Positions 41,000-53,400 of a stretch of 64,000 nucleotides of DNA are shown in pieces. The stretch is taken from positions 75,731,775 through 75,795,774 of the forward strand of contig OX457026.1 in the NCBI GenBank assembly GCA_949752745.1, given 5' to 3'. Position numbers and translations under genes: made by a program. Numbering within the stretch: position 1 is the stretch's first letter; the number at the start of each line of letters is the position of its first letter. The DNA comes from Protula sp. h YS-2021. Lineage: Eukaryota > Annelida > Polychaeta > Sabellida > Serpulidae. The notes beneath the pieces are model-generated. The model did no database searches. It was not told the DNA's origin and was given only the letters and a program-made list of their open reading frames with translations.

Positions 41000-43440
41000 A
41001 CAAATACGGTTATTGAGGACGTTATATTTGGTATAAAAGGGTGAGAAAATATGCTTTTTTGCCCTGAGGCAGGCACTGACATTTTTTGATCACGTGATGA
41101 AAATGGTAATTCTCATTGGTGGATGTAAGGTTGTGACGTGAACTTGTCCGCAAGAATAGCCGTCTTGCATTCAACCGCAGGATTGTGGGCGATAATACAA
41201 GATTCATTCATAAAATTGAGCAATGTATACTATTTACTCGCCACTTCGTATTTATTACATTGTTTACTATTCACGCAATTGTGAATTATAGCCTCAGCTA
41301 CTGAATCAGGCGTCAAAGTTCTCTCCTCTTTTTTTTTCGAGCAATATCTATTTGCACCACAATGGTGTTAACTTTTTGTGTACTCTTTCAGAAACCAGAG
41401 TCGGCATTTAATCTAGCTCAAGCGGCCACAAATGCCCTGCATTGCGACTCGACACATGTCCATTTCTTGCATGCCAAACTTTTCTTATATCGTTTGTTGT
41501 AAATATGTGGCCAACACTATTAACTTCCACTGTAGCGGTTTCTACTTTGTCAGCAGGGTAGTGTTACTAGTGCTCTTCAAAAGTGTATTTCAATGACAGG
41601 GCTGAATGGTTCGGTTCATAGTGATAAGCTGTTACTCCTACATTAGACCACCCCAGATGTCAAGACGGGAAGTATCCTCTCAAACAGGTAGAAAACCAAG
41701 CTCACATGTTTCTTGTACTGCTGGTACAAATAGGTTCCAGGGGGGGATTACACAGATACATTACCCATATAAAAAATATGAATTTCTTTGGCGAAACAAT
41801 GTTGTTTGATCCCGTTAGTTGTTTCCGTAGTTTTTTGCTCCTATCCGAAAATGTCTCGGAACCCCAAGCCATCTCAATAACGGTATCTTCAGTAATATGC
41901 CATTTGTAAAGTGAACGTTTCTTTCAACTACACCTTGTTCAAACCCAACTTCTACGGTTCGGTCTGTTGTGCATAAGACATTTTTGTTGTGATGACCTGT
42001 GAATTCCACGAAAATAGCACCTATTAAATGGGGGTAACTGCTTTAAAGCAAATCCACCTGCTTTGTGGTAAAACAGCTAGACACCTGCAGCCGCTCATCA
42101 AGGATCAGGTAATAAACACCTGAATAACGAGGCATATAACTCCAGAATCTGTTTTTGCTCATTTCATTTTGGATTCGTTATTAAAATCGTTTAGAATCAT
42201 GTGTATTGCATATTGGTATCACTTCAAATCTTTTCCAAAAATGCATCTAAACTTTTCCAAAAAATGCATCTTTTCGTTTCAACACCTTTACTTATTGATT
42301 TTCTTCCAGGAGACGTGTATTTCTTTATTCATCATGTTCTGTAGCGTACTTTCCATACACTGACTGCCAAATGTTTACAATGGGACTTGTATTTCCATAT
42401 TATTATTTTATACCCCCTAATATTTTTTAGAGGGACGAGATGATCATACACAGACCTTCATTTCCTTATAGCCGATAAGAACACACATCCGTTTCCCCAG
42501 CTCTATCAGACTGAAAACATCACATTTCGCTCTGCTAATATGAAATCCAACAGTCTTAAGCACTCTCCTTTTAGGCTAGTAGTGCCTGTGCTGCCGGCTG
42601 AACCGGGGTCCAGTGGTTTTATCATCTTATCTAAATTATTCCTTTGTTGTCCAGCAGCCAACCTCTGGGCGGTTGGGTCTGTTGTGTATAACACCTTCAT
42701 ACTCCTCAGACCGCTGGAAATCGTGCAAAGATAGTACTCGTAAAGATATGAACTACTTTTTGGAAACATCCATCCTCTCTGCGCTTATTCATCACAGAAA
42801 AATAATTTCAGAGGTCAGATGTTTTATAACAACGACTGCTAGCCCTTTCCAAAAATCAATTGCTTTTCAACGTTCTTACCCCGAACGCAGACCTCCAGCG
42901 ATCTTTTCAACGCCCCCGATCAATAAATAGCCGAAACTTAAGAGGTTAGTGGAAACAAGTGGGGTTTAAATATAAATAAACTGAACCTGCTAGTTGTATA
43001 TTCGGCACGACAGTGCTGTAATATCTTTTTTTGTCAAAATGTGTTAAACTGAGCGATAATCGTAGCCTCCGGGAAATAAGCCTACTTGTAATCTTCGGGT
43101 GTTTCGAATAAACTGCGCAAGAATTTTGAATTTCTACTGCACGGGAGCCGGGTAAAAATGAAAGAAAATGACAGAAATATAGCCAAAAAATAAATAATAA
43201 AAATAAAAGAAATCCATATAAATTGAAATTGGAACTTAAAAGTTTTAAACATTTATTTTAAGTTTTAACAGTTTTAAGTTAAAACTGTTAAAACTTTAAA
43301 TAAATTTTTAAAATAAGATACGAATAGTTAAAAGCACGCTTGATCTTTGATTCTAAAGAAATTTGGCATTTAGGCGAAATCTCTCTCATTACTTTCGTTG
43401 TTACCCGGCTATTTTGAATTCGAAATGCAAAAATTTTGCG
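41000..43440. other. Stretch without recognised genes
   Basis: Two minus-strand frames (41815-42009 and 42506-42769) share a VL-x-TTD-x-T motif and about 25 similar bases (GGTCTGTTGTG core), so they may be relics of one unknown element. A short perfect inverted AAACTTTTAA/TTAAAACTGTTAAAACTTTAA patch lies near 43260-43300. Nothing else was recognised. Confidence 0.35.
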
Positions 43441-43444
43441 TTTA

Positions 43445-44245
43445 ATTCGGAACGCCCACAAGGAGAGAAACATGAAATTGAACAAAACATCGTAAGTGGC
43501 AAATCTGAAAATGTGTTCTTTTAATGTTAAAACAGCGTTTGCGCCGGTTATTCCAGGGTTATTAACAAACAAGCACGAAATTCGCCATGACATTCTTATT
43601 ATAACTCATGGTAATTTTGTGCAGCTAATAGACCAATTCGTAATTTAACAAATTACGATATGCTGTTCACTTTGAATATTCTTTGCCTAGCAAAGTGTGA
43701 TTTGGCTTATTGGTTGAAGGGGTTTCTCAATGGATCGATGTTAAGTCCTAAGTTATTTATATCATATACAAATGAGATTTTAATGTTTCTGATTTACTTC
43801 GATTTGTACTGTTTGCTAATGATACGAATTTCTTTAAAGGCGGTGATGATGTTGAGATTATAGCTGGAAAAATGTGTACTAACCGGAATTTATGTTTTGA
43901 TCCCAACAAGCTCTAGATGAATGTGTTAAAAGAAAATTACATGGCTTTCGGTTCTGCCAGAAATATTTTGGTTTGCATTAATGGTAATGAAATAGAACGT
44001 GTAATTTATATGAAATTGCGGGGAGTATTAGTAGATTCAAAGTTTACGTAGTACGCACATATTAATGAGGTAATGGATAAATTATCAAACGAGGATCTGT
44101 AATGTACAGGAGCAGACTTTTGTTAGAAACAAAAGCACTATGAACAATATACAGTTCTTTGTTTTTACCATATCTGGCATATTGTAGGGAAGCCTGGGCA
44201 AATACTTATAAATCAAGACCTAGCCATTGTTTATTAAACAGAAAT
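43445..44245 (+). pseudogene. Second non-LTR retrotransposon remnant
   Basis: Begins with the inverted-plus-direct 5' segment also seen at 40379-40640, then jumps into the RT domain: NGSMLSPKLFISYTNEIL, then, in another frame, SDLLRFVLFANDTNFFKGGD, where the second Asp pair of the catalytic box reads AND rather than ADD. It continues with LRGVLVDSKFT-like sequence. A large deletion removed ORF1 and the endonuclease. Confidence 0.7.
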
Positions 44246-44268
44246 GTGCTATCTTATTTAGAATAATT

Positions 44269-44725
44269 ATCCCCCGCCGCCCTAGCCGGGGGCGGGGGGT
44301 ATAGAAACGCCTCTTGTCCGTCCGTCCGCAATCCTCTTTGTCTAGGCTGTATCTTTGTTACTGTTCCTCAGAGATTAATAAAACCATACAGCAAGAAAGT
44401 ATATAATATGTAGTTGTGCAACGTCAGGTTATTTTTCAATTTCTTAAAAAAATGTAATTGTGGCGATTTTTTGAAAATTCAAACTATGTCGCTTTTCAGA
44501 ACAAGTTTGTCCAGGCCGTATCTTTGTTACTATTCATCGTAGACAAATGAAACCCTGCAGGTATAAAGTATATAAAATGAAGTTGTGTATCGTTAGGTTG
44601 TTTTTTATTTATTTCTTCAAAAAATTTAATTTTGGCGATTTTTCACAATTCGGACTTTGGTGTTTTCAGACAAATTTGTCCAGGCTCTATCTTTGTTAGG
44701 CCCCAACCCTTTGGGGGTCCGTCCG
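44269..44725 (+). repeat. Hairpin-headed tandem array, unit 170 bp
   Basis: 10-bp hairpin (ATCCCCCGCC, 44269-44278, with 44291-44300), spacer with TTGTCCGTCCGTCCG, then units anchored by TTGTC.AGGC.GTATCTTTGTTA at 44338, 44508 and 44678. A second small hairpin (CCCCAA/TTGGGG, 44701-44716) followed by TCCGTCCGTCTGTCCGTC abuts the end. Confidence 0.8.
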
Positions 44726-47225
44726 TCTGTCCGTCATCACTTTATACCCCTATGAATTTGGGGGCAGTTGGGGCCTGCTTGTGTTTCACAAATACTTACT
44801 TGTTGATATTAATATGAAGGGTTATGGATTATCTGTAAAATATAAACTCGAATAATTGATAGATTCTGAATTAGGTATAGATTTATTCTGTACACCCACA
44901 ATATTTAATTTTTGATTTCTTAGTCTTTTTGAAACATCAGATCAAAAGTTTTTGGCGGATAATTGCAAGGTTTATTTTTCAGTTTTCACGTAATAATCTA
45001 TTGTGGGAGAGACGTTATTTCCGCATTCTTGGCTATTAAAGAAAGCGATATAAAAGCTATATATTATTTCTGCTGTACTATGAGGACCTTTGACAAGTGC
45101 CATTACAGGTCTATGGGTTTTGAATCTCAAACAAAATCACCACAGAGGTGCCTCAAAGCCAGCGCAGTTGACTTGTGTGTCGTTATGCAGTAGAGGAATT
45201 AAAGCGGCAGCCGATCCCCTAGTAGCTCGTCAGAAAATAGGGACTTTGGAGTACATATGCGTGGAAATTTTTAAATTTGGCGAAAAAAATGTTAACCAGT
45301 TTCAATCTTCTGTTCAATTAGTTTTCCATAGTAATGGGCTTATGAAACATGACGGTATTGCAAGGTTTAATGCTTCTTTGCTTTTATCAGACATGAGAAC
45401 TGTCCTCTTTTTCAGCTGTTTCCGCTTTTTTAGGCTTCAAATTTGTGATCTCCGAGATCGATGCAAATCCGCTGAGATCTCAAAATGCACTTTGTAGGGG
45501 TGGGAGGAGGGGGTGTCGCTGGGCTGATATTGAAGCTAACCTGAGCAGTTTTTTACAATGTAGCCAATTTAAAAAAAACGATAGTTTTTTTTTGTGGGGG
45601 AAGTTGGTGATGAATTCGCCCCACAACTCTAGTTATAAGCACATAATTATATAATACCAACACTCCGTGTCTCACCGACTTAATAAAAATTTCCGCTTTT
45701 TAGGCCCCGCCTGTTCTCATGTCTGAATTTATTTTTTGTGCAATGATTATTTCAAAGTAGAAATGAATTTTCATTCCGGTTTGTCGTTTTTATTTGACCT
45801 TGTGCGAAAGGTTAGTTGGAACTGATTTTGTTATAAGAACCGATTATGTCTCGAATGGGAAGGGCAATTATTAAAAAAACTGTATTTTTTTTTACATTAT
45901 GCAGAATAGAATACACGATCTGTATCAACCAGTCGGGCCGCGATCAAACTTTTAAAATTCAAGCCATCATTTGAGCTTTTAAAAATCCTCTTTTACATAT
46001 TATTCTGTCTCTTATGGCGTATTGTGAACGTAGTTCTAGTAAAATAGAAATGTTTCCATTTCATGTTGTGTTTTTTTTTCTATTATTTTTTTTGGTCTGT
46101 TCACCCAACTCTATTAGCAGACAAAGTAAAAAAGATGCGGAGCTGTTAAGTGCAAAAAGTGCCGTTTCTGATTTTTCAGTATGCATAGAGGTCTCATTTT
46201 CGTTGTCTAATGTGCCTCTTGGATTACCTCACCAAGCCTGTCCGCAAGATTTGTGACTTCAACTTTTCGTTTAAAATAGGAGTACCCCCGAGTCCCAGAA
46301 GCTTCCCTCCTCCTTCGCACGTACGGATTTTAAATATCACTCCTTGCGTATTTTAAGGATGACACTTCGCCGTTTTGTTGTTGTTTCTCCACAATGTTGA
46401 AAAGTAACAAAAATTCTTTTCTTGATCCAAGACACTTAAACTCTGTTCTAAAACTACTTTCTTGAAATTTGCGTCTTTTTAATCCTTGCGCGGAACTATA
46501 TTACTATATGCACTGCACAGCATTAAAATGGAATTCGATGAGGTATATTTTGACGGACAGAATAACCTTCCAGTATCACTACATATATTCAGACAGGATT
46601 TGGTCTTTAGAATAGAAAAAAAAACTGTCTATATCCCGGTCTGTTTTTTTAAATGCATATTTGTAGTCACAAAGAAAATAAATTGCCGAAATGTTTCGCT
46701 TATGGAGAAGTGACGTTTTTAGCGCACAAAATGGATAATCGCGTGACAGGTACTTGGTATAATTATATACTTTAAAAACATCTCTTACTACTGACAGGCT
46801 CGTTTCTGTTTTGCATAACGCTGTGTTTGTGTTAACATTTAATGCTTTCTGTAACAATTTATTCACTTAATTTGGTGTTTTTCCAAGAATTATCAGCTGG
46901 AGGAACGAAACGTTCTCCAAGCCACGTTCATGTTATTTGCGATGTTCGTGCATTTGACACAAGGTCCCGAAATCATTTGGTAGAAAAGTAGAATCATGAC
47001 TAATTTATGCTTTTCGTTGACCAACTTCAAAATTAATAAAGTTTCTGTAACGCTTCCTGTGTTCGCAAAAATTCTTGGACTAATTCTAATTTGTTTTTAT
47101 TTATGTTGCTTGATAAACCGACTTTCAGTTGATTAACCGTAACGTTAACCTTAGCGGACATTTGTGTTTGCAAACAGCGGCTGCGAACGATCACGTCATT
47201 GGATCTTGTTTTGCAGGCGTGAAGC
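44726..47225. other. Stretch without recognised genes
   Basis: Several short frames exist but none matches a family I know, and none has supporting splice or codon context. It is T-rich in places. The promoter of the first D2HGDH gene should lie in its last part. Confidence 0.5.
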
Positions 47226-47320
47226 ATGCTGTGCTCGGGCATGCGTGTGTGTCGTCGCCAGTCATGCATTGTGCGATCGGTCGTGAGATGCCTGTCCGTA
47301 ACACGGGCACGCAACAACAG
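47226..47320 (+). CDS. D2HGDH: D2HGDH copy 1 exon 1, presequence
   Basis: ATG at 47226, 31 codons plus 2 bases, donor CAACAACAG/GTAATT. Choice of start rests on the phase match to exon 2 and the presequence-like composition. Confidence 0.6.
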
Positions 47321-47352
47321 GTAATTTTCACCGCGGATTTTAAAAATCAATA

Positions 47353-47435
<83 letters not shown>

Positions 47436-50400
47436 GGGAGGGGGGCTGGTTGTTCATTTTACATCAAAACCCTACAAATTTAAGTCGGACCCTCCTGTAA
47501 CTACATCGGTTATGGTTAGTTTGTGTACCAAGATCAGGTATTTGGAGTTTAAAAGTATCGGTTATAACGAGATTATTGATATAACAAGATAATTTCCCTC
47601 CCATGGCGTTGTGGGGAGGTTGTACTGTAGTTCGCCCATGGCAATAGATTCGGGAACTCTTTTTCAACAGTGTTAGTCGACTTTGGAAGTTCCGATATGA
47701 GGCTTGGTCAATAAAAATGAGTCGATGCATGATTTTTTTCTAACGATTGAACAAGAAAACTTTAGTGCTTTAAATCTTTGTAAGTATCTTAGACTGAAAA
47801 TATGATTTGTTGTCAAGTAAATCCACTGATACTTCAGTTAAAACCCGACGCGTTCAAAATCTCAACGAATTTTTGTTGATACCTCTAGTACACTGAGGCC
47901 TGAATTAACTGCTGTGAGGTATCCCCACGTGAAGAGAGGGAACTACGGCCGAGTGACGGACGACGACATCCGCCATTTTCAGAGCATCTTGTCATCTCCA
48001 TCAGGTGTGCTCACCGATGCTAGTGAGTTGGAGGGACACAACATTGACTGGAATAAAAGCGTACAGGGTATGTATTTGATATTTAGGGCTAGCAATTCAA
48101 TCAACAAAAATAGGTTGTTGACCGGCAGACGATCAACAAAAAAAATCCAAAGGCTCGGAAATAGGTCAAGCGGTACTCTGACGAAGGCGTTTTAACGAAA
48201 CCCTTTTCACAGTACTGGGTCAAATAGCGAAAAAGAGGGTATTTGCGCATTATTTTGCATGTTCATATTATGATAGCAGTAGACCACTGGGTTGGTTTGT
48301 TTTGTATTGGACTCGTGGAAGGAAAATAAACTCACTGCTGCGCGGGTCGTTAACAGGCCTTCCGCGCGTTCAAGAATCCAATACGAAATACCCAGCCTCA
48401 TGATCTATCCCTCACAGGCCTTCCACGCGTGCACGAATCCAACACAAAGCACCCAGCCTCATGATCTATCCCTCAAGGCCTTCCACGCGTGCACGAAGCC
48501 AACACAAAATCACCCAGCCTCATTACAGATCCCTCACAGGCCTTCCACGGATTCCCAAATGCAATACAAAATCACCCAGCCTCATGATCTATCCCTCACA
48601 GGCCTTCCACGCGTGCACGAATCCAACACAAAGCACCCAGCCTCATGATCTATCCCTCAAGGCCTTCCACGCGTGCACGAAGCCAACACAAAATCACCCA
48701 GCCTCATTACAGATCCCTCACAGGCCTTCCACGGATTCCCAAATGCAATACAAAATCACCCAGCCTCATGATCTATCCCTTACAGGCCTTCCACGCGTGC
48801 ACCAATCCAATACAAATCACCCAGCCTCATTGTCAGTGTTGCCACACTATACTTTTTTTAAAAGTATGTACTTTTTTTTGAAAAATGGCCTTAAATACTT
48901 TTTTTTATACTTTTATACTTTTTTTTTTATACTTTTTTTTGCCTTCATACTTTTTTATACTTTTTTTGGAATCACGAAAAAAAAAACTTTTTTTTATTTC
49001 TTAATTCCTTTCAGGAAAAATGTTTCTCTCTCCGAAAATAAATACGTTTTACTGTTTTCCTTGTTTAATTTTTTTTTGCTTATAAAAGTATTTGCTGTTT
49101 GCTTATGTATTTTTATACTTTTTTGCCTTTATTCTTTTTTTATACTTTACTGTACTTTTTTTCAATTTTTTGCATTCCTTTCAGGAAAATATTTCCCTCT
49201 CCGACACTAACTACGTTTTACCATTTTCCTTGTTTCCATTTTTGTTTCCTTATAAAAGTATATACTTTTTTACTTATGTATTGGTATTGGTTATTAAAAG
49301 TAATATGAAATTTCACCATAATATTCGGTAAAATACAAGCTTGTCGGAAATTTTAAGGTAGGCTAATTTGCATTTTATTTCAAGACATTTTAAGTTATAT
49401 CTATAGATTTCCAGAGAAATACCTCTAAAAATTGCCCTTTGAACATCGCTTTCCAATTTTTTAAGCTCCTTTTATTAAGTATTATATTTTTTTTTTGGGT
49501 TGACCATGTTGGTATTGTTTATGACATACCAACAATCACCACTACATAAGTAATGATGGTAGAAATAAATGCGAGCGCCGAAGGCGCGAGCCGAAAAATT
49601 TTGCCCTAAAAAATACTTTTTTTATACTTTTTTTTTTTGAAATACTTTTAAAAATACTTTTTTTATACTTTTTTTCATGACAAAGTGAGTGGCAACACTG
49701 CATTGTAGATCCCTCACAGGCCTTCCACGGATTCCCAAATGCAATACAAAATCACCCAGCCTCATGATCTATCCACCACAGGCCTTCCACGCGTGCACGA
49801 ATCCAATACAAACCACCCAGCCTCATTATCTGGATTATACCTGACTAGAACAAAATGTCTATTTCTAAAGTAGTTTAGACAATCACAGAAGAAGGGTAAG
49901 AGTAATATTTGCTGCAATTTATACGTCAGGCCAGAGTGAGGTGGTTTTGCGTCCCAAGACGACTGCAGAGATGTCCGAGATTCTCAAATACTGCAATGAG
50001 AGAAAGCTGGCAGTTTGCCCACAAGCCGGAAACACGTGTATGGTGCAAGGCAGTGTGCCGGTGTTTGACGAGATCATACTGTCGACGTCACTCATGAATG
50101 ACGTCATCAGCCTTGACAGTGTGTCTGGTATGTTATGGTGCATAGCTCATAAAAATAATAATAATGTGTCAAGCACGAGTTTACCTATTGGTTGACGTAT
50201 TGAAGAACAATTTATTGAATAACTTTGTTTTCTTTTTTATGTCATATATCTGGACAGCCAAACGGGCATTGCATGAGATGTAAACTTTAAGCTTGAAGCA
50301 TGTATTACACAGTTGCTAAAATTGAAAAGGTTATCGATAAAACACAGATTCTGCAAAGTTTCGGCCTTTGCTAAGGAGCCCATATGGTTTATGTTGTTAG

Positions 50401-53400
50401 AAAGTTGCGCCCCTCAAAAACCGCAGAATTTTGAAATAAACTACAAATTTTCTAAACGCCTTGTGGTGCATTTGAGAACTAAATTGAACTCTATAATTTT
50501 GATGGGATTGTAGACTTCACTAATTCACAAAAGTTAAATGTACAGTCAGTTGTACAGTTAACCGCTCCGTTAGCAACCAGAACATTCGAAAGTATATTAA
50601 TAAATTTGATTTGTTTAACAAACAAAATGCAACTAAAATTGTAACAAAATGCACCTAAAATTGTTTAAGTGATAGAGCTAGAGCAACCGATTTTCGCTTC
50701 TAGGAATACAGTTTACTGCGCAGTTAACTTTCGTAAACACCGTGTCAATGAGTTAACCTAATACTCAATCCATTTTATATATTTTCATTTCGTCAGCACG
50801 CATGGTGTTTGTGTTGTTGTAGGTGTACTGACATGCCAAGCCGGCTGTGTCCTGGAGCAGCTGGATCAGTACGTCGCTGACCACGGTCTCATCATGCCGC
50901 TGGATCTAGGCGCCAAGGGCAGCTGTCAGATCGGCGGCAATGTAGCGACCAATGCTGCAGGCATCAGGCTCATTCGTTACGGCTCACTGCGCGGTTCTGT
51001 CCTAGGGTTGGAAGCGGTATGTTTTTTTTACCATTGCCGACTTTATTTGAGCATAGGTTTACAGAATATCTTCATTTGGCAAGACAACTATGTGACCAAA
51101 TTTTATACCTACATTTTTGTCGTTGACGACTTCAGTCCAGTACCTGGGAAGGGGGGGAGGGGGAGAGGGGTTTAAATGCATTTTTTTTTTGGAAAACAAT
51201 TAAGTCCTGGGAAAATAAGTTTGTGAAATGCTCTTGCCATTCTGTTTTCAATGTTGTTATACTTTACCCCATGATGTTGAAGTGAAGACTATATATCCTT
51301 ACAATATTGTCTCGCGGCAGGTTTTGGCAAACGGTGAGGTGGTCGATTGCCTGTCCACCGTGAGGAAAGACAACACGGGCTACGACGTGAAGCAGTTGTT
51401 TATTGGGTCAGAAGGCACCCTGGGCGTCGTCACCGCCGTGTCTGTCCTGTGCCCGCAGCGGCCTAACGCCGTGTCGGTCGCTCTCCTCGGTACATAGCCT
51501 ATCCCACCGTTGCGTGGCCCGTATACCTTCCCCTGTACACTTTTATCAACACTGATTTACTTCAATCCATCGTTTGCCTTTTTGTACTTGGCACTTCTTC
51601 AGTCTCATCTGAGTCATCTCAGCTGAATAAAGTGGAAAAAAAACTCCTGTAATTTCAGGCAAGCTTCTGGTAAACATAAATTGTCATGTCTTAAGTTCGT
51701 GGTGTGAGGCTTCAAACTTCAAAACGTGTAAAGAAATACTTGGTGTGAGGAGATTTCTTCTTTCGATAATGTTATAAAGGCTTTTATGGTTTGTTTGCGC
51801 AGGTTGTTAAAGTTGTGGTTTGTTTGCGCAGGTTGTGAAAGTTTTGAAAAAGTCTGTGAGATTTTAAAGACGGCGAAAAAGGGACTTGCGGAAGTGATTT
51901 CAGCATTTGAATTGATGGACAGTATTGCTATGAACCGGGTTGAAAATGGGCTGAAATTGACGAATCCCATAGGAGAGTGGCCGTTCTATGTGCTGGTCGA
52001 AATCTCGGGGTCCCATGCTGGCCATGATGAGGAGAAACTGCAAGTGTTCCTCGAGAACAGTATGGAAAGTGGATTAGTACTGGATGGAACTGTGACGTCA
52101 GATCCATCAAAAATAAAGGTAAGTTATAGGATTCGCAATTCTGAAAAATAATCGGTTTCGGTTACCGCACTTTTGTGTCGGTCGGTGACTACTACAGATA
52201 ATGGTAAGTAATCATTAATAACGGTATCTACTAACGTACCAGTGATCTTTCCAGGATATATTTTGTTTTGCCAGATATCCAAGAATTTTTTTCTGATTTT
52301 TAGTATTCCATCTGAATGACTATCGTCCAACCGGTGCTTCAAACCGGACGTACGACCTTGTCTGTTACTCCAAAAGACGTCACAACTGATCCTTCTCCAT
52401 TGCGACATGTTAAAAATAATTGAAGGGGTTCATGCATAAACCTGATAACTCCACTTATCAGTAAAATGCACTATTACCACCACGGCATTTCTTGGTTTCT
52501 GTTCTATCACATATGTAAGTCTTACACCTCAAAACCGATAACAAGTGGGCATTTTTTAGGAAAATGCGGTGGGAAAAACCTATGTTTGTTACTAAAATTT
52601 CAAACTTTAAAAGCGTTTTTCTCCACTGCTGATAAGTGCAGTTATCAAGGTTATGCATGGACCCCTTCAATTCCAAACGTACGACTTCCTGGTACTGCTT
52701 TAAACATGATTCGTTGCAAGTACTTTTGTGTTATTCTTTCGAGGACAAGGTGAGTTATGATACAAAGTTTTGCTAGCATAACTACCCCTGTCTGCTATTA
52801 GAATTGCATTGGATTAGTGCAAAAAAAAAAAAGCCGATAATGGGCTTAGTGGCGGATCAGTCATACCTTTAAGGGGCGTGATAACCAATCTTCACCACTC
52901 CAAGTACCATTCGATATCGATTTTAATTGTTACACAAACTGCCTCCATAAACCCCACCTTGAATGTTTATAAAGACAGTACGAGGTTCATAATCGAACAC
53001 ACGCCGCTGATCGGAGTTACCGTTGTTTCCAATTGACCTTAAAATAGACATGTGAAAATAGTAATTATCCATTGATTTTGTTGTTATTTAGCTAACTAAA
53101 AAAAAACCCAAGGTGTCGGTTATGAGCAACGATGGTTTGTGTTAGTGACCGCCTTTCGTTGTAATTGTTTCGAAATCGAAAAATAGAAGGTTTTATGTCA
53201 GGGCATATAAGTAGAATACATAATTCTTATACGGCTCTTGCCAAAATAGGGAGGAAATAGGGAGAGAGTATCGAGGGATGGTTCTGTAACTAACAATGGA
53301 TTATAGAAAATGAAGTTCAATTAACATGTGATGTTTTTAAACAAGTTTTGCATGTGAAGGAGTTTGGGTGATTCAATCTTTTGCTTTAAAACAAAAATCA

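Noticed and set aside
48292..49331. Long plus-strand frames with [11 protein letters not shown] repeats and phenylalanine-rich tails
   Set aside because: They follow from the 62-bp tandem array and the T-rich transposon inserted in it; no splice sites or family similarity.
51801..51831. Upstream exon 6 acceptor of D2HGDH copy 1 as the real splice site
   Set aside because: In the phase set by exon 5 it gives Gly-Cys-stop at once, while the second acceptor gives an open, conserved reading.
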